A stretch of DNA of 64,000 nt from Granulosicoccus sp036478565. Its GTDB lineage: Bacteria; Pseudomonadota; Gammaproteobacteria; Granulosicoccales; Granulosicoccaceae. Under the pieces are notes generated by a model that saw nothing but the letters and a program-made list of their open reading frames with translations, searched no databases and was not told where the DNA came from. The position numbers and the translations under genes were made by a program. The stretch lies in contig OZ245050.1 of the NCBI GenBank assembly GCA_965224525.1, forward strand, positions 1,178,001 to 1,242,000, in the 5' to 3' direction. Positions 1 to 7,838 of the stretch are shown here, one piece after another (the first letter of the stretch is position 1; every line of letters starts with the position of its first letter).

Positions 1-1046
1 GAGTGCTGGATGGGTTTGGGCTGCCGCTTGACAAAGGCGGTGATCTACCGAGATCCAGCCGCATCATGCCATTGCAGGCAGACGCGCCCAATCCACTCGA
101 GCGAAGCCCGATAAACACCTCTTTACCGACCGGTATCAAAGTGATTGATACCTTGTTGACAGTGGGTGTGGGACAAAGGCTTGGTGTTTATGCGCCTGCT
201 GGTGTCGGCAAGTCTACGTTTCTTGGCATGTTGGCGGCACATGCGAAAGTCGACGTTGTTGTTATGGGGCTGATTGGCGAACGCGGCAGAGAAGTGAGAG
301 AGTTTCTCGAAGACACATTGACACCTGAAATCCGGGCTCGATCCGTGGTAGTTGTAGCCACTTCCGACCGTTCGTCAATGGAGCGTATCAGTGCTGCGAA
401 TACCGCAACAGCAATAGCAGAGGGATTCCGCGCAGATGGCAAACAGGTGTTGTTGCTGATCGACTCCGTAACTCGCTACGCACGGGCCGTTCGCGAAACG
501 GGTCTGGCTGTTGGTGAGCCGCCTGTCAGGCAAGGCTTTACGCCAAGCGTATTTGCTGATCTGCCTAAATTGTTTGAACGATGTGGTGCTACAGATGCCG
601 GCTCAATTACCGCTTTTTACACCTTGCTCCTTGAAGAAGATGGCGTGTTCGATGTCATTAGTGAAGAATCGCGTTCTCTGCTTGACGGCCATATTGTCTT
701 GTCACGCCAACTGGCTGAAAGTGGTCATTTCCCTGCGGTAGATGTGCTTGCCAGTCTCAGCAGGCTCTACGGGAAACTGGCAAGCGAACCTCAGCAGGCC
801 GTATCGCAACGAGTTCGGAAGCTATTGTCGAAACATCGGGATGTCGAGTTTTTGTTGCAAGTGGGTGAATACCAGGCAGGTTCAGACAAGATTGCCGATG
901 AGGCAATAGCTAAAAAGGATGCCATTGATAAATTTCTGAAACAATCCCTTGATGAGGTTGTCGACCCAGAGCAGGCGCTATCTCAATTGACAGCAGTATT
1001 GCAGGCAAGACCGCTAGTCAGGAAGAAGGTCGCAGCCGCAAAATGA
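1..1046 (+). CDS. sctN: T3SS ATPase SctN (5' end outside window)
   Basis: Hexameric FliI/YscN-family ATPase that unfolds substrates and strips chaperones at the base of the type III export apparatus. The visible 347 residues include a Walker A loop, GVYAPAGVGKST, at visible residues 61-72, and a Walker B strand, VLLLIDSVTRYARA, around residue 150. They run to a normal C-terminus ending in basic residues. The first visible residues (VLDGFGLPLDKGG) match the end of the family's N-terminal domain, so roughly 90 residues lie upstream and the GTG at position 3 is internal. The stop overlaps the sctO start by 4 bp (ATGA). The T3SS rather than flagellar assignment rests on the sctO-P-Q-R-S-T neighbours. 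Confidence 0.95.
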   Translation, partial: VLDGFGLPLDKGGDLPRSSRIMPLQADAPNPLERSPINTSLPTGIKVIDTLLTVGVGQRLGVYAPAGVGKSTFLGMLAAHAKVDVVVMGLIGERGREVREFLEDTLTPEIRARSVVVVATSDRSSMERISAANTATAIAEGFRADGKQVLLLIDSVTRYARAVRETGLAVGEPPVRQGFTPSVFADLPKLFERCGATDAGSITAFYTLLLEEDGVFDVISEESRSLLDGHIVLSRQLAESGHFPAVDVLASLSRLYGKLASEPQQAVSQRVRKLLSKHRDVEFLLQVGEYQAGSDKIADEAIAKKDAIDKFLKQSLDEVVDPEQALSQLTAVLQARPLVRKKVAAAK

Positions 1047-1534
1047 ACGCCAGTAAAAATATGTCAGATATTGCGAAATTGCTGGAAATCCACGTTACGC
1101 GTGAAAAACGTACGTTGCGGGACCTGCAAATACAGCGGGAACAGTATTCCACTGCTGAGAGAAAATGCTCTGAACGGCAAGCGTTGGTTGACGGTTTAAC
1201 CGCGCAAATGTCTGTATTGTCAACAAGTAGTGTTCTCAATTCGGCCGAACTATCGAGTGACATGCTGGCAGCGGAGGTTGCTCAGAGACGGTGGTTACGT
1301 TACGACCTTGATGCTGAGTTGTATTATATGATTTCCGAAAAATCAAATCTCAGAAAATTAAGTATCGCTCTGCGAAAGTGCCAGAGAGAATGGCAGGAAG
1401 CGCGTCAAAGGTTAAATAGCTTGACTGAACTGCACGGAACGATAAAACAGACGGTTGCCCGCAATCTGGAGCGTCTGGAGGACACGGAGAGCACAGACAA
1501 CCATGCAGCTACCCTACGTTTCCGACAAGGGTGA
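1043..1534 (+). CDS. sctO: T3SS stalk protein SctO (YscO/FliJ-like)
   Basis: This 163-residue, highly charged protein is almost entirely predicted coiled coil, with Arg/Glu/Gln-rich heptads and no hydrophobic segment. Size, character and position directly after sctN (4-bp overlap) and before an SctP-like gene match the YscO/FliJ stalk, which sits in the ATPase ring pore and links it to the export gate. Primary sequence is poorly conserved in this family, so the call rests mostly on context and coiled-coil character. Confidence 0.75.
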   Translation: MNASKNMSDIAKLLEIHVTREKRTLRDLQIQREQYSTAERKCSERQALVDGLTAQMSVLSTSSVLNSAELSSDMLAAEVAQRRWLRYDLDAELYYMISEKSNLRKLSIALRKCQREWQEARQRLNSLTELHGTIKQTVARNLERLEDTESTDNHAATLRFRQG

Positions 1535-1540
1535 TGAATC

Positions 1541-2275
1541 ATGAATGAGAGACTGGAAAGAGCGGATCCGGCGCAGCACCAACCATTGAAGAGATCGACC
1601 ACTACGAATGATTCTGCGGTCGGATCCCGGGCTGTAAAAACTACGCTAGTGGAAAAGGTGGCATTCGAGAATGCCTTGCACAAAGTTGCAAGAAATCGCC
1701 AGGATGCCGAGCGCCAGTCTCATCAAACGGACGTCACCCGTCGCACGCAAACTGCTATCGATGCAACCTTGCAGGATAAACCGAGCACGCTACTTGCGAA
1801 GCAGCAGTCGCACGAGAATTTCCCCACTTTCTCTCAAGCAGAAGATGAAGCAGAATGGAAAAACCTGGAAAACAATAACGCTTTACTACAGCCAGATACT
1901 AATTCTGAGTTGTCCTTGCATCAGGAGATAACAATTGCCGGTAGTGCCGCACCGAAAAATATAGATGGTGCGAATCCTGTTAATTCTGACCTGGCTGAAT
2001 CGATTTCCGCCGTTATCAGAGATTTACATTTGAAAACAGAGGAGTCGTTGGATGGGAACTGGTTGTTTCAAGTTGTTGACTCATCCACAGGTATAGAAAC
2101 AGTTCAGCTGGGGCGCTCAGACGAGAGCGGTTGGCAGCTGCGTATTACGTTTTTTAATGACACTGCCGGATCCAATGAGCAGATTGCAAATTCGCTGAAG
2201 AACTCATTGACAGCAATGGGCCACGACATCGGTAGCATTTCGGTCGAAAGCAATAAAGACAATGGCGCTGGATGA
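1541..2275 (+). CDS. sctP: T3SS needle-length regulator-like SctP
   Basis: A 244-residue hydrophilic protein. Residues 1 to about 140 are low in complexity, rich in Gln, Asn, Ser and Thr and probably disordered. The last ~95 residues look folded (DLAESISAVI..., WQLRITFF..., ending in a short helix) and resemble the C-terminal substrate-switch domain of YscP/HpaP proteins. SctP is a secreted ruler that sets needle length and triggers substrate switching. The gene starts 6 bp after sctO, and its end overlaps the next gene by 14 bp. The call is by position and domain layout; sequence conservation in the family is weak. Confidence 0.65.
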   Translation: MNERLERADPAQHQPLKRSTTTNDSAVGSRAVKTTLVEKVAFENALHKVARNRQDAERQSHQTDVTRRTQTAIDATLQDKPSTLLAKQQSHENFPTFSQAEDEAEWKNLENNNALLQPDTNSELSLHQEITIAGSAAPKNIDGANPVNSDLAESISAVIRDLHLKTEESLDGNWLFQVVDSSTGIETVQLGRSDESGWQLRITFFNDTAGSNEQIANSLKNSLTAMGHDIGSISVESNKDNGAG

Positions 2276-3380
2276 GATGGAGCGGCAAGACACTGATACA
2301 GACATTGATTGCTACGAGGTATTAAATGCTCTGGATCAGCCTGTGGCGGTGGTTGATTTACGCAGCAAGCGTATATTGTGGTCGTCTACCACTATGGAGC
2401 AGTTACTTCCAACGGCTATGATTGGTGTCTATTGGCGCGATGCGCTGGAGCAGCAGCCGGAACTGGAGCAGTGTTACATCAAACTGTGCTCATCTGACAT
2501 GTCGCGACGAACCTTGCCGTTTGATACCGATGAAGTCAGTGGTGATTTCACAATCCAGAATCTGGGGAAATCGAAACAGCTGATTCATATCCAGCCATCA
2601 ATAAGTGTTGCGGATCAAATGCGGCAATACATGCAAGCCCGTGATCTGCTTTTCTCAACCTCCCGAACAATCTCCGTTAGTGAGATGGCGACAACATTGG
2701 CGCATGAAATAAATCAACCTATTGGTACAATCGTCAACCTTCTGAAGGGTATCAAGTCCCGTATCGGAAAAACTGATGTATCAGTCGAACAGATCCAGCA
2801 GGCGTTGGATCGGGCGTTGGATCAGGCGATGTTTACCAGCAACATTGTTGCGCGAATTCGGGATTTCACTCAGTCCAGGCGGCCTCGGCAGCAGCTTCTG
2901 GATGTACGGCACATTGTCAGTGAGGCGATGGAACTGCTTGATTGGCTATTTAGCACCAATGGTTGTAAAACCCGCTTAACACTATCGGATGAGCCTCTGT
3001 TGGTGCGGGGTGATGCCACGATGCTGCAGCAAGTGCTGGTCAATTTGCTTCGCAATGCGGTAGATGCGATGCAAAACGAAGAGGTGTCGAAAAGAACCTT
3101 GCTGGTAGAGGCAAATTGCAATGGGCAGCGAATCACGGTAAGTATCCGTGATTCGGGGCATGGATTATTTGGACAAGAGGACAGTCTGTATATCCCATTC
3201 GTGACCAACAAGGAAAATGGCATGGGTGTGGGGTTGAACATTTGTCGCTCGTTCGTAGAGCTACACCAGGGTCGACTGTGGTTGTCGCCAAATGATAATC
3301 ACGGCTGCACCGCGAGCATCGAGCTGCCAATGGCGCGAGATACTAGTAAAATCGGACTGAAGGAGGTGGGTAATGCCTGA
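2262..3380 (+). CDS. Soluble PAS-type sensor histidine kinase embedded in T3SS operon
   Basis: A 372-residue protein with no signal peptide or transmembrane segment, so the input is probably cytosolic. Residues about 15-120 look like a PAS domain (VLNALDQPVAVVDL...). The H-box MATTLAHEINQPIG carries the phospho-acceptor His148. The N-box VLVNLLRNAVDAMQ is near residue 259, with G-boxes DSGHG (near 298) and GMGVGLNICRS (near 323), so all ATPase motifs are intact. The start overlaps sctP by 14 bp; an alternative ATG lies at 2277. The end overlaps the response regulator by 8 bp, so the two are translationally coupled. Inferred role: control of the T3SS regulon through the adjacent regulator. Confidence 0.9.
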   Translation: MALDEMERQDTDTDIDCYEVLNALDQPVAVVDLRSKRILWSSTTMEQLLPTAMIGVYWRDALEQQPELEQCYIKLCSSDMSRRTLPFDTDEVSGDFTIQNLGKSKQLIHIQPSISVADQMRQYMQARDLLFSTSRTISVSEMATTLAHEINQPIGTIVNLLKGIKSRIGKTDVSVEQIQQALDRALDQAMFTSNIVARIRDFTQSRRPRQQLLDVRHIVSEAMELLDWLFSTNGCKTRLTLSDEPLLVRGDATMLQQVLVNLLRNAVDAMQNEEVSKRTLLVEANCNGQRITVSIRDSGHGLFGQEDSLYIPFVTNKENGMGVGLNICRSFVELHQGRLWLSPNDNHGCTASIELPMARDTSKIGLKEVGNA

Positions 3381-4002
3381 GCGCATGGTATTTATACTGG
3401 ATGACAATGACGAGTTCCGCGAGTCCACAGCCTGGGTTTTGGAAGGGATGGATTATGCGGTTGAGCATTACTCGGATCCTTTGCAGCTTATAGAAACCTT
3501 GGGAAAAATACGAAAATTTCAACTGGGGTGTTTACTGCTGGATATTCGAATGCCGATAATGAGCGGCCTTGATGTGCATGATCTTTTGAATGACAAAGGT
3601 ATCGATATCCCCGTTATCTATATGACGGCGCACGGCGATGTTCCACTGGCGGTGTCAGCGATGAGTAAAGGTGCACTGACGTTTCTTGAAAAACCCCTGG
3701 ATGACAAATTACTCGATAAGACACTGAAACAGGCATTCTCTGCTGGTGTGCAAAGGCGGCGTAGTACTCGTGTTGCAAAAGAGGAAATTCAGAAGACCAA
3801 ACAGCGGCTGGAAACTCTGACTCCGCGGGAACTGCAAGTAGTTCAAGGTGTAGTTAGTGATCGCAGCAACAAGCAGATTGCCGATGACTTTCACATCAGT
3901 ATCAAAACTGTAGAGCTGCACCGTTCTCGCGTTATGAATAAGCTAAGTGCAAAGAACGCGGCACATCTGGTGCGGATGGTGATGAGCTGCGATGCTGTTT
4001 AA
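3373..4002 (+). CDS. FixJ/NarL-family response regulator embedded in T3SS operon
   Basis: A 209-residue protein. The receiver domain (residues 1-120) has acidic residues near 10-11, phospho-acceptor Asp57 in LLLDIRMP, Thr in YMTAHG and Lys in LEKP. A LuxR-type helix-turn-helix follows (LTPRELQVVQG through KTVELHRSRVMNKL, residues ~149-205). A very strong ribosome site (AAGGAGGTG) precedes the ATG inside the end of the kinase gene. Its 3' end overlaps sctQ by 11 bp. FixJ-type regulators often activate from sites centred near -41.5, which fits the TAGGGTTTTCCC-like promoters found downstream in this window; that link is inference. Confidence 0.93.
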   Translation: MPERMVFILDDNDEFRESTAWVLEGMDYAVEHYSDPLQLIETLGKIRKFQLGCLLLDIRMPIMSGLDVHDLLNDKGIDIPVIYMTAHGDVPLAVSAMSKGALTFLEKPLDDKLLDKTLKQAFSAGVQRRRSTRVAKEEIQKTKQRLETLTPRELQVVQGVVSDRSNKQIADDFHISIKTVELHRSRVMNKLSAKNAAHLVRMVMSCDAV

Positions 4003-4864
4003 TCCTATTCTAGCCAATCGGCCGCCCTCGGGTTTTACAAGACGCTGGTTTTCATCGCATGGGGTGTTGCTGGCTATCGATACCGATGCCAGGGAATTTA
4101 CCAGGAAGATACCCGATATACACGATGCGCTACTGCTGGAGAAGCAAGAGCCTCTGTTACATTGTGTCGAACACTGGTTGGGTTCCGAGTTCGACTGGCG
4201 ACCATGCGAGGCTGCGACCGACGACAATCTTGATATTACGTTAACTAATCGCATTGGAAAGAAACGCCAGCTAGGACTTGCTTTGCAAACAGATCAGGTC
4301 GCCAATTTACCGAATGTGTCTGCAGATGTTGCCGAGATGGTTTGCGTGGCTCGTCACGCAATGACTTTAAGTATCGAGCTGGACAGTTTCGAGCTGTCGG
4401 AAGAAGACAGACAGCGCCTGGCAGTTGACAGTCTGGTTTTGTTACCCGGCTCGTTTGCTCGGCAATGGCAAGCAAAAGCCGGTTTAGATACAGACCCCGA
4501 CTTCTCCTTACGCGTGACCCTGGATGCAGGAAATGGAACCATGTCATATGATGCAGATGACTTGAGCATGTATGATTTTCTATTCAAGAAAAACAATGAC
4601 AAAGGTGTAGAGGGTGTAGAGGGTGTAGAGGGTGTCTCGATTCAACCATTTCGGCTTAGTATCGTTCTGGATCGACGTATGGACATCATTAGAGGCCAGA
4701 GTGCTTCAACGGATAATAGCTCGGGTTTCGAGTGCAAGCATCAGCTCGAGAATTTGCAATCCGGGAAAGTCAGTGTACTGGCCGACAATGGGATTGTGCT
4801 GTTCTATGGGTCTTTGTTGAGAGTGGGAAATGGTTTTGCTGTAAAGCTGGAAGCAGCTGAATGA
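3992..4864 (+). CDS. sctQ: T3SS C-ring/sorting-platform protein SctQ
   Basis: A 290-residue protein in the YscQ/HrcQ position. The C-terminal ~70 residues (FRLSIVLDRRMDI... to LLRVGNGFAVKLE) fit a SpoA (FliN-like) domain; the N-terminal part is the usual divergent region. SctQ forms the cytosolic sorting platform that docks substrates to the SctN ATPase. The start codon lies within the end of the response-regulator gene (11-bp overlap). Residues about 205-215 contain an in-frame triple GVE repeat encoded by a 9-bp tandem array. An internal start making a free SpoA fragment, as known for some SctQ proteins, cannot be judged here. Confidence 0.85.
   Translation: MLFNPILANRPPSGFTRRWFSSHGVLLAIDTDAREFTRKIPDIHDALLLEKQEPLLHCVEHWLGSEFDWRPCEAATDDNLDITLTNRIGKKRQLGLALQTDQVANLPNVSADVAEMVCVARHAMTLSIELDSFELSEEDRQRLAVDSLVLLPGSFARQWQAKAGLDTDPDFSLRVTLDAGNGTMSYDADDLSMYDFLFKKNNDKGVEGVEGVEGVSIQPFRLSIVLDRRMDIIRGQSASTDNSSGFECKHQLENLQSGKVSVLADNGIVLFYGSLLRVGNGFAVKLEAAE
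4604..4636 (+). repeat. 9-bp tandem repeat inside sctQ
   Basis: Three perfect tandem copies of GGTGTAGAG (4604-4612, 4613-4621, 4622-4630) followed by a partial copy, encoding GVEGVEGVEGV between the N-terminal and SpoA regions. Copy-number changes would keep the frame and alter only linker length. Confidence 0.95.
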
Positions 4865-4883
4865 TAATGCGACTAAGGGTGGT

Positions 4884-5549
4884 TTGATTAGCTATATGGA
4901 TTTGTCACAGTTTTCTCCGGCATCAGCATTATTAACAGTAATCGTACTGTCGCTATTGCCCTTTGTTGCGGTCATGGTGACGTCATTTACCAAGATCGTT
5001 GTTGTTCTCAGCCTCTTGCGGAATGCTCTGGGTGTGCAGCAAATACCGCCGAACCTGGTGTTGAATGGCCTTGCTTTGATACTGACAGCTTATGTCATGT
5101 TCCCCGTGGGGCAGGCAATGTCGCAGAAAATTGAGCCAGATATAGATATGTTCAGCGATACTGAAAATCTGCTGCAAGTTGTGGATACTGTAAAAGAGCC
5201 GCTACGCGATTTTTTGCTAAAACACACCGATGAGAGAGAAAGAGAATTTTTCGTCGATAGCATAGAGAAAATGGCCGGTGATGGCGCTATAGAGAAAGTA
5301 TCAACAACAGATTTCATTGTAGTATTGCCTGCTTTTACTATCAGCGAATTAACATCGGCATTTCAGATTGGTTTTTTGATATTTTTACCGTTTATCGTCA
5401 TCGATCTGGTTATCGCCAATATACTGATGGCCATGGGTATGATGATGCTGTCACCAACCGTGGTGTCTTTGCCCTTTAAATTATTGTTATTTGTGCTCGT
5501 TGAAGGCTGGTCCAAGATATCGCACGGTCTTGTGCAAACTTACTTGTAG
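4884..5549 (+). CDS. sctR: T3SS export-gate protein SctR
   Basis: A FliP/YscR-family inner-membrane protein of 221 residues, typical for the family. Together with SctS and SctT it builds the helical export gate. The conserved start of the core (LSLLPFVAVMVTSFTKIVVVLSLLRNALG) and the C-terminal hydrophobic segments containing LIFLPFIVIDLVIANILM are visible. I chose the TTG at 4884 because AAGGGTGG lies just upstream; the ATG at 4896 lacks a clear ribosome site but gives an equally complete protein. sctS follows after 15 bp. Confidence 0.95.
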   Translation: MISYMDLSQFSPASALLTVIVLSLLPFVAVMVTSFTKIVVVLSLLRNALGVQQIPPNLVLNGLALILTAYVMFPVGQAMSQKIEPDIDMFSDTENLLQVVDTVKEPLRDFLLKHTDEREREFFVDSIEKMAGDGAIEKVSTTDFIVVLPAFTISELTSAFQIGFLIFLPFIVIDLVIANILMAMGMMMLSPTVVSLPFKLLLFVLVEGWSKISHGLVQTYL

Positions 5550-5564
5550 GCTAGGGGCTGGTTT

Positions 5565-5834
5565 ATGGACAGTCAGGTTCTACAGATTACGCAGCAGGCT
5601 TTGTGGCTTGTATTGATTCTTGCTGGCCCACCAGTTGTTGTTGCAGCTTTAGTCGGAATTCTCATTGCCTTTGTTCAGGCTGTGACTCAGCTACAGGAGC
5701 AGACCTTTCAGTATGCGGCAAAATTTTTTGCCATTGTTCTGACAATATTCGTGACAGCTTCAATGATGGGCAGCTCCTTGTACAGCTATACAGACAAAAT
5801 ATTTTCGGATTTTCCGATTATTGTGGATTATTGA
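5565..5834 (+). CDS. sctS: T3SS export-gate protein SctS
   Basis: An 89-residue FliQ/YscS-family protein with two transmembrane helices (around residues 12-38 and 50-75), including the typical AGPPVVVAALVGILIAFVQA stretch and QLQEQT loop. It forms part of the export gate with SctR and SctT. An AGGGG ribosome site precedes the ATG. Confidence 0.96.
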   Translation: MDSQVLQITQQALWLVLILAGPPVVVAALVGILIAFVQAVTQLQEQTFQYAAKFFAIVLTIFVTASMMGSSLYSYTDKIFSDFPIIVDY

Positions 5835-5879
5835 TTGACGTTGTCTTGGCGAACCGTATAGCAATAAGAGGATTGCGCA

Positions 5880-6677
5880 GTGCAGATCGCTGAACTGTAC
5901 GCGTTCCTGGGTACCCAGGCACTGATCATCGCCATGTCCGTATTGCGGATATCAGTAGCCTTCATGATCCTGCCTATGTTCTCCAGCCAAGTGATTCCGT
6001 CAATGGTTCGCAATGCGCTGTACTTATCACTCGCTCTGGTCAGTATTCTGGTGCAGGCACCGGGCTCAACCGAACTTCCCGAAACTCAAGTGTGGATTGA
6101 ACTGTTTGCCAAGGAGGCCTTTATCGGTTTGGCGATCGGTGTGTTCTTCGGGTTGTTTCTCTGGGCATTTGAGGCGGCTGGTGTCGTTATCGATATGCAG
6201 GTCGGCGCATCATTTGCCTTGTTCCAGGATCCAATCCTTGGCAATGAAAATTCGCCGTTGGGTTCGTTTTTGGGTTTGTGGGCAAGTTACTTGTTTCTGG
6301 CTGCCGGTGGCCTGATGCTGTTTGTCGGTGTTTTGATGGAAAGTTTTGCCGTTTGGCCCCTCGTTCAACCAATTGACAGCTTCAATACGGCTGCTGTGGC
6401 TTTGTTCGAATCGGAGTTTTCATTGTTTATGTCGTTGGTTGTACGGATTGCCGGGCCGATTATCGCAGTACTCTTTCTGATTGATATTTCCATGGGGCTG
6501 ATCAATCGATATGCGCAGAATTTCAATGTATTTTTCCTGTCCATGTCGATAAAAGCGATGGCATCCGTTGTGTTACTGTTAGTATTGATGCCATTTTTGG
6601 TCGACTTGCTGCTCGACGAGCTGTATCTGCATGCAGAAAGTACGCAGGATTTGCTAAATCTGTTGTTTCTGCCGTAA
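5880..6677 (+). CDS. sctT: T3SS export-gate protein SctT
   Basis: A FliR/YscT-family inner-membrane protein of 265 residues with about six hydrophobic segments, including the WAFEAAGVVIDMQVG motif typical of the family. It starts with GTG behind an AGAGGA ribosome site, 45 bp after sctS. In most T3SS operons sctU follows sctT; here the next genes are unrelated to SctU, so sctU must be elsewhere, perhaps upstream of the window. Confidence 0.95.
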   Translation: MQIAELYAFLGTQALIIAMSVLRISVAFMILPMFSSQVIPSMVRNALYLSLALVSILVQAPGSTELPETQVWIELFAKEAFIGLAIGVFFGLFLWAFEAAGVVIDMQVGASFALFQDPILGNENSPLGSFLGLWASYLFLAAGGLMLFVGVLMESFAVWPLVQPIDSFNTAAVALFESEFSLFMSLVVRIAGPIIAVLFLIDISMGLINRYAQNFNVFFLSMSIKAMASVVLLLVLMPFLVDLLLDELYLHAESTQDLLNLLFLP

Positions 6678-6686
6678 ACATAGTCT

Positions 6687-6728
6687 TAGGGTTTTTACCT
6701 ATGGACGCATTTTGTAAAAAAAGTTAAT
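6687..6728 (+). promoter_or_regulatory. T3SS-regulon promoter, site A
   Basis: TAGGGTTTTTACC (6687-6699) is followed by GTTAAT at 6723-6728, the same spacing as at the other sites. If GTTAAT is the -10 element, transcription would begin near 6735 and the box centres near -41.5. The ATG at 6757 lies about 22 bases downstream of that point. Confidence 0.6.
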
Positions 6729-6756
6729 CTTGCTGGCAGTTTCCGGGTAACCTTTG

Positions 6757-6981
6757 ATGACAGAATCGATTAACAACAGCGCTGAATTTACCACTTGGCT
6801 CGACGCCCAGAGCGTGGTGGCTCCCATCCCAGCCAACAACGAGGAAAGTCCGTCTTCATATGGGTGGTTTCTGGCGGATGGTATGTCCGGGCATGGCGTC
6901 ATTGATGCCACAGCACTGCCAGGAGGGGGCGTATCTGTTGAAGGCAGGGTATCCCAAATACTGGCATTTATTGGTAGCTGA
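6757..6981 (+). CDS. Small protein of unknown function behind T3SS-type promoter
   Basis: A 74-residue protein, MTESINNSAEFTTWL... to ...VSQILAFIGS, with no recognised family. It is acidic and Ser/Asn-rich at the N-terminus, with a Gly-rich centre and a short C-terminal helix. It lies directly after sctT and has the regulon promoter 22 bases upstream of the ATG in predicted transcript terms, which argues that it is real and co-expressed with the giant effectors. Size and position would suit an early or middle T3SS substrate (inner rod, needle) or a chaperone, but no motif supports a specific choice. The ribosome site is weak. Confidence 0.55.
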   Translation: MTESINNSAEFTTWLDAQSVVAPIPANNEESPSSYGWFLADGMSGHGVIDATALPGGGVSVEGRVSQILAFIGS

Positions 6982-7065
6982 CTGTCAGTGGTATGTTGTT
7001 CCGGAGAGCCATTACTAGCTATCTGTAGCCGTTATACTGCCCATTATTTTATGGGGTAAGCTGTT

Positions 7066-7731
7066 GTGGACACTGCCGATTTTACGTTGAAGGATGACCC
7101 AGATTGGCATGGCGCAGCTACTGAGCTCGTCGTTGGTCTTGCGCAAGCATCAGATAGCGAGGAAAGAATCCGCCTTCTTGAGGTTCTGTGCCAGGGACTG
7201 GGTGACCGGCTATATCCTGCATTTCTGCAGATACTGTCCACTATAGAGCAATTTGCCGATGAGGCTTCACAAGCTATCGTTGCGCAGACTCTGGTGGACT
7301 GCTTGAGATCCGGGCGTCTGCCCTCCGGGCCACTGTCTGCCTGGGGCGCTAGTTCATTGCCCGGCGACAATGCATTCGGTCAACTGCGCAGGCTTGGCCC
7401 AATCGAATATGTCTGCGTGTGGTATGAGCAACCCGGCAACCAAATGCCCTTATCGCAGCAACAATTCACTGCGGTGTTCGGTCACTTGCTATCACTTGTT
7501 GCAACCCATCCTCCTGCCCGGGAGTTGTACAGCCATAAATTATTAAGCGATATAGATGATCCGGTTGGAGGTTCATTGTCGAGCCAAACGCGTACTGCTT
7601 TGCGCGATATGATTGATTGCTGGACGGATAGCAGCAGTATAGACACAGCAGTTGAGGCCTACCTCAACGGATTGCAATCCGAGAGCTTGTTGCATCAATT
7701 AGCCAAGGGGCCATTGGACAGTATAGGTTAG
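7066..7731 (+). CDS. Unknown T3SS-linked helical protein
   Basis: A 221-residue soluble, Leu-rich, probably all-helical protein starting at GTG behind GGGGTAAG. There is no signal peptide or membrane segment. A conserved-looking central stretch (FGQLRRLGPIEYVCVWY) is followed by a helical C-terminal half. It lies between the small gene at 6757 (84-bp gap) and the first giant effector, in the same orientation, and probably shares the promoter at 6687. A gatekeeper-like (SctW/TyeA) or chaperone role is possible from position and helix content, but I see no diagnostic motif. Confidence 0.65.
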   Translation: MDTADFTLKDDPDWHGAATELVVGLAQASDSEERIRLLEVLCQGLGDRLYPAFLQILSTIEQFADEASQAIVAQTLVDCLRSGRLPSGPLSAWGASSLPGDNAFGQLRRLGPIEYVCVWYEQPGNQMPLSQQQFTAVFGHLLSLVATHPPARELYSHKLLSDIDDPVGGSLSSQTRTALRDMIDCWTDSSSIDTAVEAYLNGLQSESLLHQLAKGPLDSIG

Positions 7732-7763
7732 ATTGTTCGACGGCTATTGAACTAACACCACAC

Positions 7764-7805
7764 TAGGGTTTTCCCTGATTACCAACATGATTGTTTCTTG
7801 ATAGC
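7764..7805 (+). promoter_or_regulatory. T3SS-regulon promoter, site B (giant effector 1)
   Basis: TAGGGTTTTCCC (7764-7775; GGGTTTTCCC is 7766-7775) and a -10-like GATAGC (7800-7805) with the same spacing as sites A, D and E. The predicted transcript start near 7812 leaves a 27-base leader before the GTG at 7839, the same leader length as effector 4. Confidence 0.65.
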
Positions 7806-7838
7806 TTGTTCTCATGCTCTATTGAACAGGTGTGAGAA

